DNA from: Thermoplasmata archaeon
GTDB taxonomy: Archaea > Thermoplasmatota > Thermoplasmata > Lutacidiplasmatales > UBA184
Assembly: GCA_030044475.1 (NCBI GenBank)
Contig: JASHVP010000109.1
Span: 1-13,827 of the forward strand
Direction of reading: 5' to 3'
Length of the DNA stretch: 13,827 bases
Part shown: positions 7,255 through 13,128 of the stretch, piece by piece
How positions within the stretch are numbered: position 1 is the first letter of the stretch
Layout of the letters: each line of letters begins with the position of its first letter
Notes under the pieces: model-generated
The model's input: only the letters and a program-made list of their open reading frames with translations
Told to the model about the DNA's origin: nothing
Databases searched by the model: none
Translations under genes and position numbers: made by a program

Positions 7255-8183
7255 GCCGACCCGCCCTCCCGCAGCGCCCCGTCGTCCATCGGGCCGACCA
7301 GCCGCACGAAGACGTCCTCGAGGTGGTCCCGCAGGGTCGAGAAGTCGTCCCACGGGATCCCGCTCGCCTGGACCGCGGAGAGGACGCGGAGGGCGTCGTG
7401 CGAGTCCGCGAGCTCGACGTCGACGAACCCGTCCGTCGCGGTGACCGGCTCGCGGAGGTGCTGCCGGAGGTAGTCGGCGAGGGCCGGCGCCGCCCGGACG
7501 CGCAGGCGCTCCGGCCGTCCGTGCGCCTGGATGATCTCGGTCGGGGTCCCGCTCGCGATGATCCGCCCGTGGTGGATGATCGCGACCCGGTCCGCGAGCA
7601 GCTCCGCCTCCTCGAGGTAGTGCGTCGTCAGGAAGACCGTGCGGCCCTCCCGCTTCAGCCCGCGGATCACCTCCCAGATCGCCCGGCGGGCGTGCGGGTC
7701 GAGGCCGGTGGTCGGCTCGTCCAGGAAGCAGATCTCGGGATCGTTCACCAGCGAGAGCGCGAGCCCGAGCTTCTGCTTCTGTCCGCCGGAGAGCGTGTCG
7801 AACCGCGCCCCCGCCTTGTCCGGGAGCTCCACCCGGCGGAGCAGGTCGGGGGGGTCCGGATGCGTTCCGAAGAGGGCCGCGTAGTACTCCACGGCCTCCT
7901 TCGGGGTGATCTTCTCGAAGAATCGGAAGTCCTGCGGGATGACGCCGATGCGCCGGTGCAGGGCGGTCCCGTCCGCCCACGGGTCGAGCCCGAGGACGCG
8001 GACCTCCCCGGAGGTCGCTCGGCGCAGCCCCTCGAGGATCTCGGTCGTCGTCGTCTTCCCCGCGCCGTTCGGACCGAGGAAGGCGAACACCGTGCCCGGG
8101 GCGACCGAGAAGTCGATGCCGGCGACCGCGGTCACTGCCGCGTACCGCTTCGTGAGGCCGCGCACCTCGATCGCGGAGGCCAT
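7251..8183 (-). CDS. ABC transporter ATP-binding protein (ABC-2 exporter type)
   Basis: This 310-residue protein has all the ATPase motifs: Walker A GPNGAGKTT (37-45), Q-loop Gln84 (VIPQDFRFFE), signature LSGGQ (131-135), Walker B ICFLDEP (151-157), D-loop GLDP (160-163) and switch His188. After about residue 225 comes the C-terminal extension seen in DrrA/CcmA-like exporters. It powers export together with the permease whose start overlaps its stop codon. The ATG at 8183 is supported by a TATA-like box centred 27 bases upstream, which implies a leaderless mRNA. It is the first gene of a three-gene operon that ends in a flavin reductase. Family assignment is secure; the exported substrate is unknown. 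Confidence 0.95.
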   Translation of the reverse strand: MASAIEVRGLTKRYAAVTAVAGIDFSVAPGTVFAFLGPNGAGKTTTTEILEGLRRATSGEVRVLGLDPWADGTALHRRIGVIPQDFRFFEKITPKEAVEYYAALFGTHPDPPDLLRRVELPDKAGARFDTLSGGQKQKLGLALSLVNDPEICFLDEPTTGLDPHARRAIWEVIRGLKREGRTVFLTTHYLEEAELLADRVAIIHHGRIIASGTPTEIIQAHGRPERLRVRAAPALADYLRQHLREPVTATDGFVDVELADSHDALRVLSAVQASGIPWDDFSTLRDHLEDVFVRLVGPMDDGALREGGSA

Positions 8184-8205
8184 CGCGCCTCGGTGAGCCC
8201 GGCGC

Positions 8206-8214
8206 TTATCAAAT
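8206..8214 (-). promoter_or_regulatory. TATA-like box of the ABC exporter operon, overlapping the upstream stop codon
   Basis: On the minus strand this reads ATTTGATAA, centred 27 bases upstream of the ATPase ATG. The TGA stop of the debranching-enzyme gene (8209-8211) lies inside it, so the operon start is packed directly onto the end of the preceding gene. Upstream transcription would read through the promoter. Confidence 0.55.
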
Positions 8215-10449
8215 CGTCGCCGATCCCGGGCCCCCGTCGTCGCGTCGCGGCGCCGTCCCGCCGCGCCCCGTCGGGAGCGGCACGACCACGGGGGCGCCGG
8301 GCGGGGCCGGGACGGAGCCGGTCGGGGTCTCGACCGTCCAGGTGCCGGGGCCCGACCAGCGGACGTCGAGCCGTCCCGGCGTCCAGGCGAGCGAGAGGTG
8401 GCCCGAGCCGACCCGCAGGCGGTCGAGGGACGCCGCGCTCCAATTCGCCGGGAACGTCGGCGCGACCCCGAGACGGCTCCGGCGGGCGTCGACCGAGAGC
8501 CCCCATAGCCGCTCGAACAGGACCGTGAGGAACGGTCCGACGCTGAACCCGAGCAGGAAGCAGGAGTCGAACGGTTCGGGCCGGTCGCCCCGATAGCATT
8601 CGTTCGCGTCCCCGTCCTCCGCTTCGAAGCGGTCGGCCAGGGTCCGCAGGTATCCGACGCCGCGTTCGACCTCCCCGACCCCGAGGGCGGCGTCGGCCGC
8701 CCACGCGGTCGCGATCGACCAGACCTGGCCGCCGTGGTACGCCACCGGGTCGTACGCCGGGTCCCGGTCCGAGAGCGTCCGCACGCCCCACGGCGTCGTC
8801 AGGTCGCTCGCCGCCGCCCGGGCGACGACCCGCCGGGCCAGCGCCCCGTCCACCAGGCCGGCGGAGACCGCCCGGAGCGCGTTCGGGCGGACCGTGGCGA
8901 CGAGGGCCCCGTGGCGGAGGGTGTCGCCCAGGTAGCTCCCATCGGGGGTCGGGAAGCGGGCGCGGACCTCGGACGCGAGCCGCGTCGCCCGGGCCCGCAG
9001 CGCGACGGCGTCCCGGCCGGCCGCGGACCCCGGCCCCAGCTCCGCCGCGGCGCGCCAGGCCTCGTACGCGAGGGCCTGGAGGTCGATCGCGTGGTCGCGT
9101 CGGTCGGCCGAGTCCCAGATCGTCGTGTCGGGCGCGTCGATCCCGTACCGCACGCGTGTGAGCGCCGCCGTCGTCGTCGCGATCTCGGCGACCTCTCCCC
9201 CGTTCCGGACCAGTCCGGTCGCCGGGTCGACCCGTCGGTCCCCCCAGGCGAGGACGCGTCGGAGCGGTTCCCGCCAACGGGGTTCGGCGGCGGGATCGCC
9301 GCCGTGGCGAAGGTACCGGAGCACGAGGGTCGGTGCGTGCCAGGTCGTGTCGGAGGTCCCGTAGATCAGCACGGGCCCGGGAGCCAGCTGCATCGGCAAC
9401 TCCCCCGCCTCGGCGCCGAACGCGGGGAGGTCGGACGGGGCCTGGAACCGGAGGAGGGTGTCGATCGACCGGCCGGCCCAGTCGAAGTCGCCCAGCCAGA
9501 GGACCGCCGGGATCATCCAGGCGAGGTCGCGCCCCCAGAGCGCGGAATACCACGGGTAGCCGGCGACGAGCCCGGTCATCCCGTCGCCGGGCGAGGAGTA
9601 GAGGCGACGGAGCCCCCGGACGGCCCGCGCGTACGCCGCGGTCAGCCACGGGGCGTCGGGGAACGAGAGGATCGGGAGGGACGCCCCCCAGGCGGCGTCG
9701 GCCGCGTCGGCGGCGCGCACCGCGGAGTCGGGGTCATGGAGCGCGGCCTCGACCGACGCGTCCCAGGCGCCGAACTCACGCTCCAGGCCGCCGTACAGGA
9801 AGAGGTCCAGCTGGGTCCCCTCTCCCGGGAGACACCGGAGGCGGTACTCCGAGGCGACCTGGCGCACCGGGCCGTCCCACCGCCCGCCCCGCCAGGAGGC
9901 CCGGTTGAGGTACAGCTGGTCGGCGAGCGGTTCGCTCCGGAGCCCGAGCGCGTAGCCCCCGTGCCGAACGATCAGACCCCGGTCGGTCGTGCGGACGTGG
10001 AAGTCGACCGGGCGGATGCCCTCCACCAGGACCGGCAGCAGGTGGGGGGCGAAGGAGCTCACGACCGCGGCCTCGACCGGACCGCCGCCCGCCGCGCCGA
10101 GCCGGAGCCGGCGGTGCACCCCCGGAGGGTGGGCGACGATCGACAGCTCCTGCGCGACGTCGAGGCCCGAGACCCGGTGGCGCGTTCGCCAGCGGTGGTC
10201 GTCCCCGGACGCCGTCGCCGGGGCCGCCGAGAGCGGAGCGATCGTCTCCCCGACCGCGATCCGGACCGTCCACCCTTCCGTCAGTCGGACGAGCTGCCCG
10301 TAGACGCCGCCCCACTCCATCGCGGCGCCGCGGCACTCGCGCTCCAGGTGCAGGTCGCCGGACCCGTCGTGGACGGCGGCCGAGGCGGGGCCGACGAGGA
10401 GCCTCGGGCGCCCGGGAACGGGCGCTCCGACGGGCTCGCCGGTCGTCAT
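8209..10449 (-). CDS. Glycogen debranching-type amylo-alpha-1,6-glucosidase family protein
   Basis: This 746-residue protein has a beta-rich N-terminal domain (about 1-250) and an (alpha/alpha)6 catalytic domain (about 260-655). Motifs seen: WYSALWGRDLAW (300-311; Asp308 probable acid), YGTSDTTWHAPTLVLRYL (363-380), RDHAIDLQALAYEAW (451-465), GVRTLSDRDPAYDPVAYHGGQ (555-575) then VW, and NECYRGDRPEPFDSC (616-630; Glu617 possibly a second catalytic acid). Relatives remove alpha-1,6 branch residues from glycogen or related polysaccharides. No signal peptide, so it acts in the cytoplasm. The ATG (10447-10449) overlaps the stop of the unknown 160-residue gene as ATGA, so the two are coupled. The frame stays open for over 2.6 kb further upstream, but that region carries other genes and does not belong. 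Substrate could also be trehalose-like or another glucan; activity is inferred. Confidence 0.85.
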   Translation of the reverse strand: MTTGEPVGAPVPGRPRLLVGPASAAVHDGSGDLHLERECRGAAMEWGGVYGQLVRLTEGWTVRIAVGETIAPLSAAPATASGDDHRWRTRHRVSGLDVAQELSIVAHPPGVHRRLRLGAAGGGPVEAAVVSSFAPHLLPVLVEGIRPVDFHVRTTDRGLIVRHGGYALGLRSEPLADQLYLNRASWRGGRWDGPVRQVASEYRLRCLPGEGTQLDLFLYGGLEREFGAWDASVEAALHDPDSAVRAADAADAAWGASLPILSFPDAPWLTAAYARAVRGLRRLYSSPGDGMTGLVAGYPWYSALWGRDLAWMIPAVLWLGDFDWAGRSIDTLLRFQAPSDLPAFGAEAGELPMQLAPGPVLIYGTSDTTWHAPTLVLRYLRHGGDPAAEPRWREPLRRVLAWGDRRVDPATGLVRNGGEVAEIATTTAALTRVRYGIDAPDTTIWDSADRRDHAIDLQALAYEAWRAAAELGPGSAAGRDAVALRARATRLASEVRARFPTPDGSYLGDTLRHGALVATVRPNALRAVSAGLVDGALARRVVARAAASDLTTPWGVRTLSDRDPAYDPVAYHGGQVWSIATAWAADAALGVGEVERGVGYLRTLADRFEAEDGDANECYRGDRPEPFDSCFLLGFSVGPFLTVLFERLWGLSVDARRSRLGVAPTFPANWSAASLDRLRVGSGHLSLAWTPGRLDVRWSGPGTWTVETPTGSVPAPPGAPVVVPLPTGRGGTAPRRDDGGPGSATI

Positions 10450-10928
10450 GGGCCGGGGTCCGTCCCGACCCGCTCGTGGAGCTCCAGCCAGACGAGCGGG
10501 GGGATGGCGAGGCTGACGAGCTCGACCCGCACCACCACCGGGTCTCCGACGCGGCGCTCGACCCCGTCGACCTCCCAGTCGGTGGGATCGCCCGCGCGGA
10601 GTCGTAGCGGAGCCCCCGCGGTCACCTCCGACGCCCGGGTCCCGTCGCGCGCCCCCGGCCACCGGATCCGGACCGCCGGGGACGGCACCGGGACCCCGTC
10701 GACCCGCACGCGGACCTCGCGGAACGCGCCGACCCGCAACGGCGGGTTCGCGAGCGAGAAGGCGAGGCCCCCCGGCCGGGCCACAAGCGACCTCGGGACG
10801 TAGACCGAAGCTTCGACCGTCTCGGCGAGCTCCGCCATGGCGGCCAGCGAGTGGGTCCCGAACCGCAGCTCGATCTCGACGCCCTGGCGCAGCAGCGACA
10901 CCGCCTCGCCCAGGCGGCTCCCGGTCAC
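10446..10928 (-). CDS. Unknown 160-residue protein coupled to the debranching enzyme
   Basis: I do not recognise a family. The protein has no signal peptide, membrane helix or cysteine. It looks beta-rich, with alternating segments such as VEIELRFG (17-24), FREVRVRVDGVPVP (69-82) and VVVRVELVSLAIPPLVWLEL near the C-terminus, and an early helix (HSLAAMAELAETVEA, about 26-40). It starts at a GTG (10926-10928); a TATA-like box is centred 24 bases upstream, implying a leaderless mRNA. Its TGA overlaps the ATG of the debranching enzyme (ATGA), so the two proteins are probably made together and may act on the same polysaccharide, for example as a binding or regulatory partner. That role is a guess from position only. 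Confidence 0.75.
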   Translation of the reverse strand: MTGSRLGEAVSLLRQGVEIELRFGTHSLAAMAELAETVEASVYVPRSLVARPGGLAFSLANPPLRVGAFREVRVRVDGVPVPSPAVRIRWPGARDGTRASEVTAGAPLRLRAGDPTDWEVDGVERRVGDPVVVRVELVSLAIPPLVWLELHERVGTDPGP

Positions 10929-10929
10929 G

Positions 10930-10948
10930 GCGCGACAAGCCGTCGCGC
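10930..10948. promoter_or_regulatory. Perfect palindrome between TATA box and start codon, candidate operator
   Basis: GCGCGAC (10930-10936) and GTCGCGC (10942-10948) form a perfect 7-base inverted repeat with a 5-base spacer. It fills the space between the TATA-like box (10949-10955) and the GTG at 10928. If the mRNA is leaderless, the palindrome is not transcribed and is better read as a protein-binding operator than as an RNA hairpin. Confidence 0.4.
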
Positions 10949-10955
10949 GTTATCC
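10949..10955 (-). promoter_or_regulatory. TATA-like box of the unknown gene/debranching enzyme unit
   Basis: On the minus strand this reads GGATAAC, centred 24 bases upstream of the GTG at 10928. It is the only AT-rich spot nearby and fits the leaderless spacing seen at trxB and the ABC operon. Confidence 0.45.
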
Positions 10956-10969
10956 GTTCGCCCCGGCCG

Positions 10970-11200
10970 TCACGCCGGGCCGGACGGGAGGCCCGGGCGT
11001 TCCGGATGCGGACCCGCGGGCCCGGACGGCCGGGCGGGGTGGGCGGTTCGGGGCGGGAGCGTCCGCGTCGCACCGGGACCTCCCGCCATCGTCCGCCGGT
11101 TCGGCCGCGACCCGAAGGTCGCCTGCGGCACCCCGGACGCCGACACCGGCCCGGACCCCTCCCTCCCCTGCGGTCCGGCCGATCCGTTCCTGTCGTCCAC
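10970..11200 (-). CDS. Doubtful 76-residue ORF behind an orphan promoter-like element
   Basis: The frame starts at a GTG (11198-11200), 26 bases after a TATA-like box, the same spacing as the leaderless genes here. The product is low-complexity, rich in Gly, Pro, Ala, Arg and Ser, with no domain, signal peptide or membrane helix. Third-position GC is only modestly above the other positions in a rough hand count, so coding evidence is weak. It may be a disordered small protein, or the promoter may drive a non-coding RNA instead. Confidence 0.2.
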   Translation of the reverse strand: MDDRNGSAGPQGREGSGPVSASGVPQATFGSRPNRRTMAGGPGATRTLPPRTAHPARPSGPAGPHPERPGLPSGPA

Positions 11201-11221
11201 GGGACTCGGACGGGAGGACGG

Positions 11222-11230
11222 ATACTTAAC
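11222..11230 (-). promoter_or_regulatory. Orphan TATA-like box downstream of the CARF-like regulator gene
   Basis: On the minus strand this reads GTTAAGTAT, in the sharpest AT-rich island of the window. It predicts a transcript start near 11200, where a GTG opens the doubtful 76-residue ORF. No recognised gene follows directly. Confidence 0.35.
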
Positions 11231-11234
11231 TCAT

Positions 11235-11253
11235 GTAACGAAAATCGTGTTAC
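11235..11253. repeat. Inverted repeat GTAAC-N9-GTTAC at the end of the CARF-like regulator gene
   Basis: Five-base arms (11235-11239 and 11249-11253) flank AT-rich sequence, and the TAA stop of the regulator gene lies in the right arm. On the minus strand a TTTT run follows the stop, so the site may aid termination. It may equally be a protein-binding site for the promoter-like box beside it. Confidence 0.35.
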
Positions 11254-12074
11254 TTCCGTGAATTCGAACGGGGCCCGAAGAGTGCGACGGCGATCCGGCC
11301 CTGCTCGGTCAGCGCCACCCGGGACCGGGGGCCCGGTCCTTCGCTCCGCACGAAGCCCCATCGCTCCTCGAGCGGGTCGAGGCGCCGGCGCAGGCGGCCG
11401 TGCTGCGCCTGGGGCGAGGGGGGCGCCGCCCCCGGGGGGGACGCCCGGTCGAGCCCGAGTTCTCGGATCAGCTCCCGCTTCCGCAACGCGCCCCCGCGGC
11501 GCTCGAGCGCCTCGATCACCGCGACGAGCTCCGGCGCCGGGGCCCGCAGCTCGTAGACGTTCACCGGCTCGACCCGGTCGACGACGTCCCGGACGCTCGC
11601 GACCGGGGGAGTCCGGCCGGAGTACCACGCCCGCGAGACGTGGGCGTAGTACGGTTCGCCGCGCCAGAGCATGCTCGCCAGCGTCCCGGCGATCGCGGTG
11701 ATCTTCGTGCCGGTCGAGACGTTCACGCGCAGGGGGACGACGTCCCGCCGCGACCGGTCGATCCGGTCCTCCGCCTCGAACAGCGCCCGGTACGCCGCCA
11801 GCGCCGCGAAGACGTTCCACAGGTCCGTGCGGACGACGCGGACGTCGACCGGCCACGGGAGTCGGGCGAGCCGAGAGAGAACCTCGTTGACGAACGGGCC
11901 GGCCGCGTCGCGCTCGGTCCGGGTGACGAGATAGACCCGGTCGGCCCGGTCCTCCTCGATCGGCTGGGTAATCCGCTCGACCTCGAACCCGACCGGAGCG
12001 ACGTGGATGCGCGCGCTCGGGTCGCCGAGCCGGAGCGGCGGGACCGGCGTTCGACCTCGAGGACGCCGAGCCAC
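11250..12074 (-). CDS. HFX_2341-type transcriptional regulator (CARF-like domain plus winged helix)
   Basis: This is a 274-residue protein starting at a GTG (12072-12074). Residues 22-175 resemble the Rossmann-like, CARF-type domain of archaeal HFX_2341 regulators: RIHVAPVGFEVERI (22-35), ADRVYLVTR (44-52) and the ligand-site motif VNVSTGTKITAIAGT (117-131). Residues 180-265 form a winged helix with LRKRELIRELGLD (197-209) and a wing near SRVALTEQGRIA. CARF-type domains bind small nucleotide ligands such as cyclic oligoadenylates in CRISPR regulators, but the ligand here is unknown and no CRISPR locus is visible. The gene is divergent from the MTHFR-like gene across 109 bases, so it may control that promoter or its own. 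Only a weak TATA candidate (12101-12109) lies upstream. The first 20 residues are Arg/Pro-rich and unlike the family, so the true start is uncertain. Confidence 0.82.
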   Translation of the reverse strand: MARRPRGRTPVPPLRLGDPSARIHVAPVGFEVERITQPIEEDRADRVYLVTRTERDAAGPFVNEVLSRLARLPWPVDVRVVRTDLWNVFAALAAYRALFEAEDRIDRSRRDVVPLRVNVSTGTKITAIAGTLASMLWRGEPYYAHVSRAWYSGRTPPVASVRDVVDRVEPVNVYELRAPAPELVAVIEALERRGGALRKRELIRELGLDRASPPGAAPPSPQAQHGRLRRRLDPLEERWGFVRSEGPGPRSRVALTEQGRIAVALFGPRSNSRK

Positions 12075-12153
12075 CGCCGCCGGAACGGACGGCGGCCGAT
12101 GAGCTTACCGGCCCCGGGGGCGAGATTCCCCCGCGCCGGCGCGTTCGAGGAGG

Positions 12154-12160
12154 TTTTAAC
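12154..12160 (+). promoter_or_regulatory. TATA-like box of the MTHFR-like gene
   Basis: TTTTAAC on the plus strand, centred 27 bases before the GTG at 12184. It implies a leaderless mRNA and decides this GTG over a second GTG nine bases later and an out-of-frame ATG at 12177. Confidence 0.6.
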
Positions 12161-12183
12161 GGGGCTCGCCCCGCCGATGGCGG

Positions 12184-13119
12184 GTGGGCGCAGTGCGGCG
12201 GCGGCTCTCGGACGCGCTCGCCGAGGACCCGCTCTTCTTCGAACCGGTCCCTCCCCCGGCCCGGGCCTCCCCGTCGCTCGCGGACGGGCGGCTCGCCGCG
12301 GTCCAGGCCCTCGTCCGCGACGTCCCGCGCCTGGACGCGATCAACGTCCCGGAGCTCGCCGATGAGAACCACGAAGGCCGACCCTACTATCGGACCGGGG
12401 ACCCCCGCGCGTACGCCCGCCAGTTCGGCGGGCCCGACGGGCCCGAGCGGGTGGTCAACAAGATCGTGGCCCACCTGGACCTGCCCGCGCTCGAGCGGTG
12501 GGTCCGGGAGACGCTCGAGGGAGGGCTCCACCACCTCGTCCTCGTCGGCGGGTCGAGCCGGTTCATCCCGTACCCCGGCCCGTCGGTGACCGAGGCGACC
12601 CGGCTCGCCGGGCCGATGGTCGCCGCCGTCGGGGGCCGGGTCGGCAGCGTCGCGATCCCGCAGCGGACCGGCGAGGCGCACCGGATGCTCCTGAAGACGC
12701 GCGCGGGCGCCTCGTTCTTCACGACGCAGCTCGTCTTCGACGCGACGGCGGTGAAGCACCTGCTCGTGGAGTACGACCAGCTGTGCCGGCGGGCGAACCT
12801 CCCGCCCGCGGCCGTGCTCGTCAGCTTCGCGCCCCTCGCCGACGAAGCCGACCTCGATTTCGCCCGGTGGTTCGGGGCCGACATCCCGGAAGGGGCCGAG
12901 CGGTCGATCCTGGAGGCGAGCGAGGGGAACGCGGGCCGGGGCTCGACCGATCGCGCGCTCGAGATCTGGGAGGAGGTCCGACGGGCGTTGCAGGACGCCG
13001 ACGGGGCCGTTTCGCTGGGGGTGAACGTCGAGCAGATCTCCGCCCGGCACCTCGACCACGCCGCCGACCTGCTGCGGGGGTTCGCCCGGCGGCTCCGGCC
13101 CGTGCGTTCGGGGGCGTGA
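12184..13119 (+). CDS. Methylenetetrahydrofolate reductase-like TIM-barrel flavoprotein
   Basis: This 311-residue protein has the size and order of the MetF family. FFEPVPP (18-24) holds Glu20, matching the catalytic Glu of E. coli MetF. HHLVLVGGSS (116-125) and YPGPSVTEA (130-138) line the flavin site. TTQLVFDA (180-187) holds the conserved Gln182. FAPLADEADLDFARWFGADIP (215-235) matches the late barrel helix. Family members reduce methylene-tetrahydrofolate to methyl-tetrahydrofolate with FAD in the cytoplasm, feeding methionine synthesis. At the place of the flavin-side Asp120 of E. coli MetF the sequence is Gly-Gly-Ser-Ser, so cofactor or substrate details may differ. It is the only plus-strand gene, divergent from the CARF-like regulator, and ends 9 bases before the stop of the convergent M29-like gene. 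Whether it uses folate or a methanopterin-type carrier cannot be read from sequence. Confidence 0.75.
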   Translation: MGAVRRRLSDALAEDPLFFEPVPPPARASPSLADGRLAAVQALVRDVPRLDAINVPELADENHEGRPYYRTGDPRAYARQFGGPDGPERVVNKIVAHLDLPALERWVRETLEGGLHHLVLVGGSSRFIPYPGPSVTEATRLAGPMVAAVGGRVGSVAIPQRTGEAHRMLLKTRAGASFFTTQLVFDATAVKHLLVEYDQLCRRANLPPAAVLVSFAPLADEADLDFARWFGADIPEGAERSILEASEGNAGRGSTDRALEIWEEVRRALQDADGAVSLGVNVEQISARHLDHAADLLRGFARRLRPVRSGA

Positions 13120-13128
13120 GCCCCCGGG

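Larger units (their letters stand above)
10929..11249. other. Gene-poor 321-base gap with an AT-rich island
   Basis: Between the unknown 160-residue gene and the CARF-like regulator there is no recognisable gene. The stretch 10957-11217 is very GC-rich with no tRNA T-loop and no sequence I recognise as RNase P or SRP RNA. At its right end, 11221-11262 is strikingly AT-rich and holds a TATA-like box and an inverted repeat. A 76-codon minus-strand frame lies inside it. Confidence 0.6.

Noticed and set aside
10957..11217. Possible tRNA, RNase P RNA or SRP RNA in the GC-rich gap
   Set aside because: I looked for a T-loop (GGTTCRANNCC), the RNase P core and the SRP domain IV loop on both strands and found none that fits. 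A novel RNA cannot be excluded by eye.
10450..13059. Uninterrupted minus-strand reading frame extending the debranching enzyme by about 870 residues upstream
   Set aside because: The extension is low-complexity Arg/Pro/Gly sequence, it runs antisense to the MTHFR-like gene and through the CARF-like and 160-residue genes in another frame, and the enzyme's own start at 10449 makes an ATGA overlap with the preceding gene.
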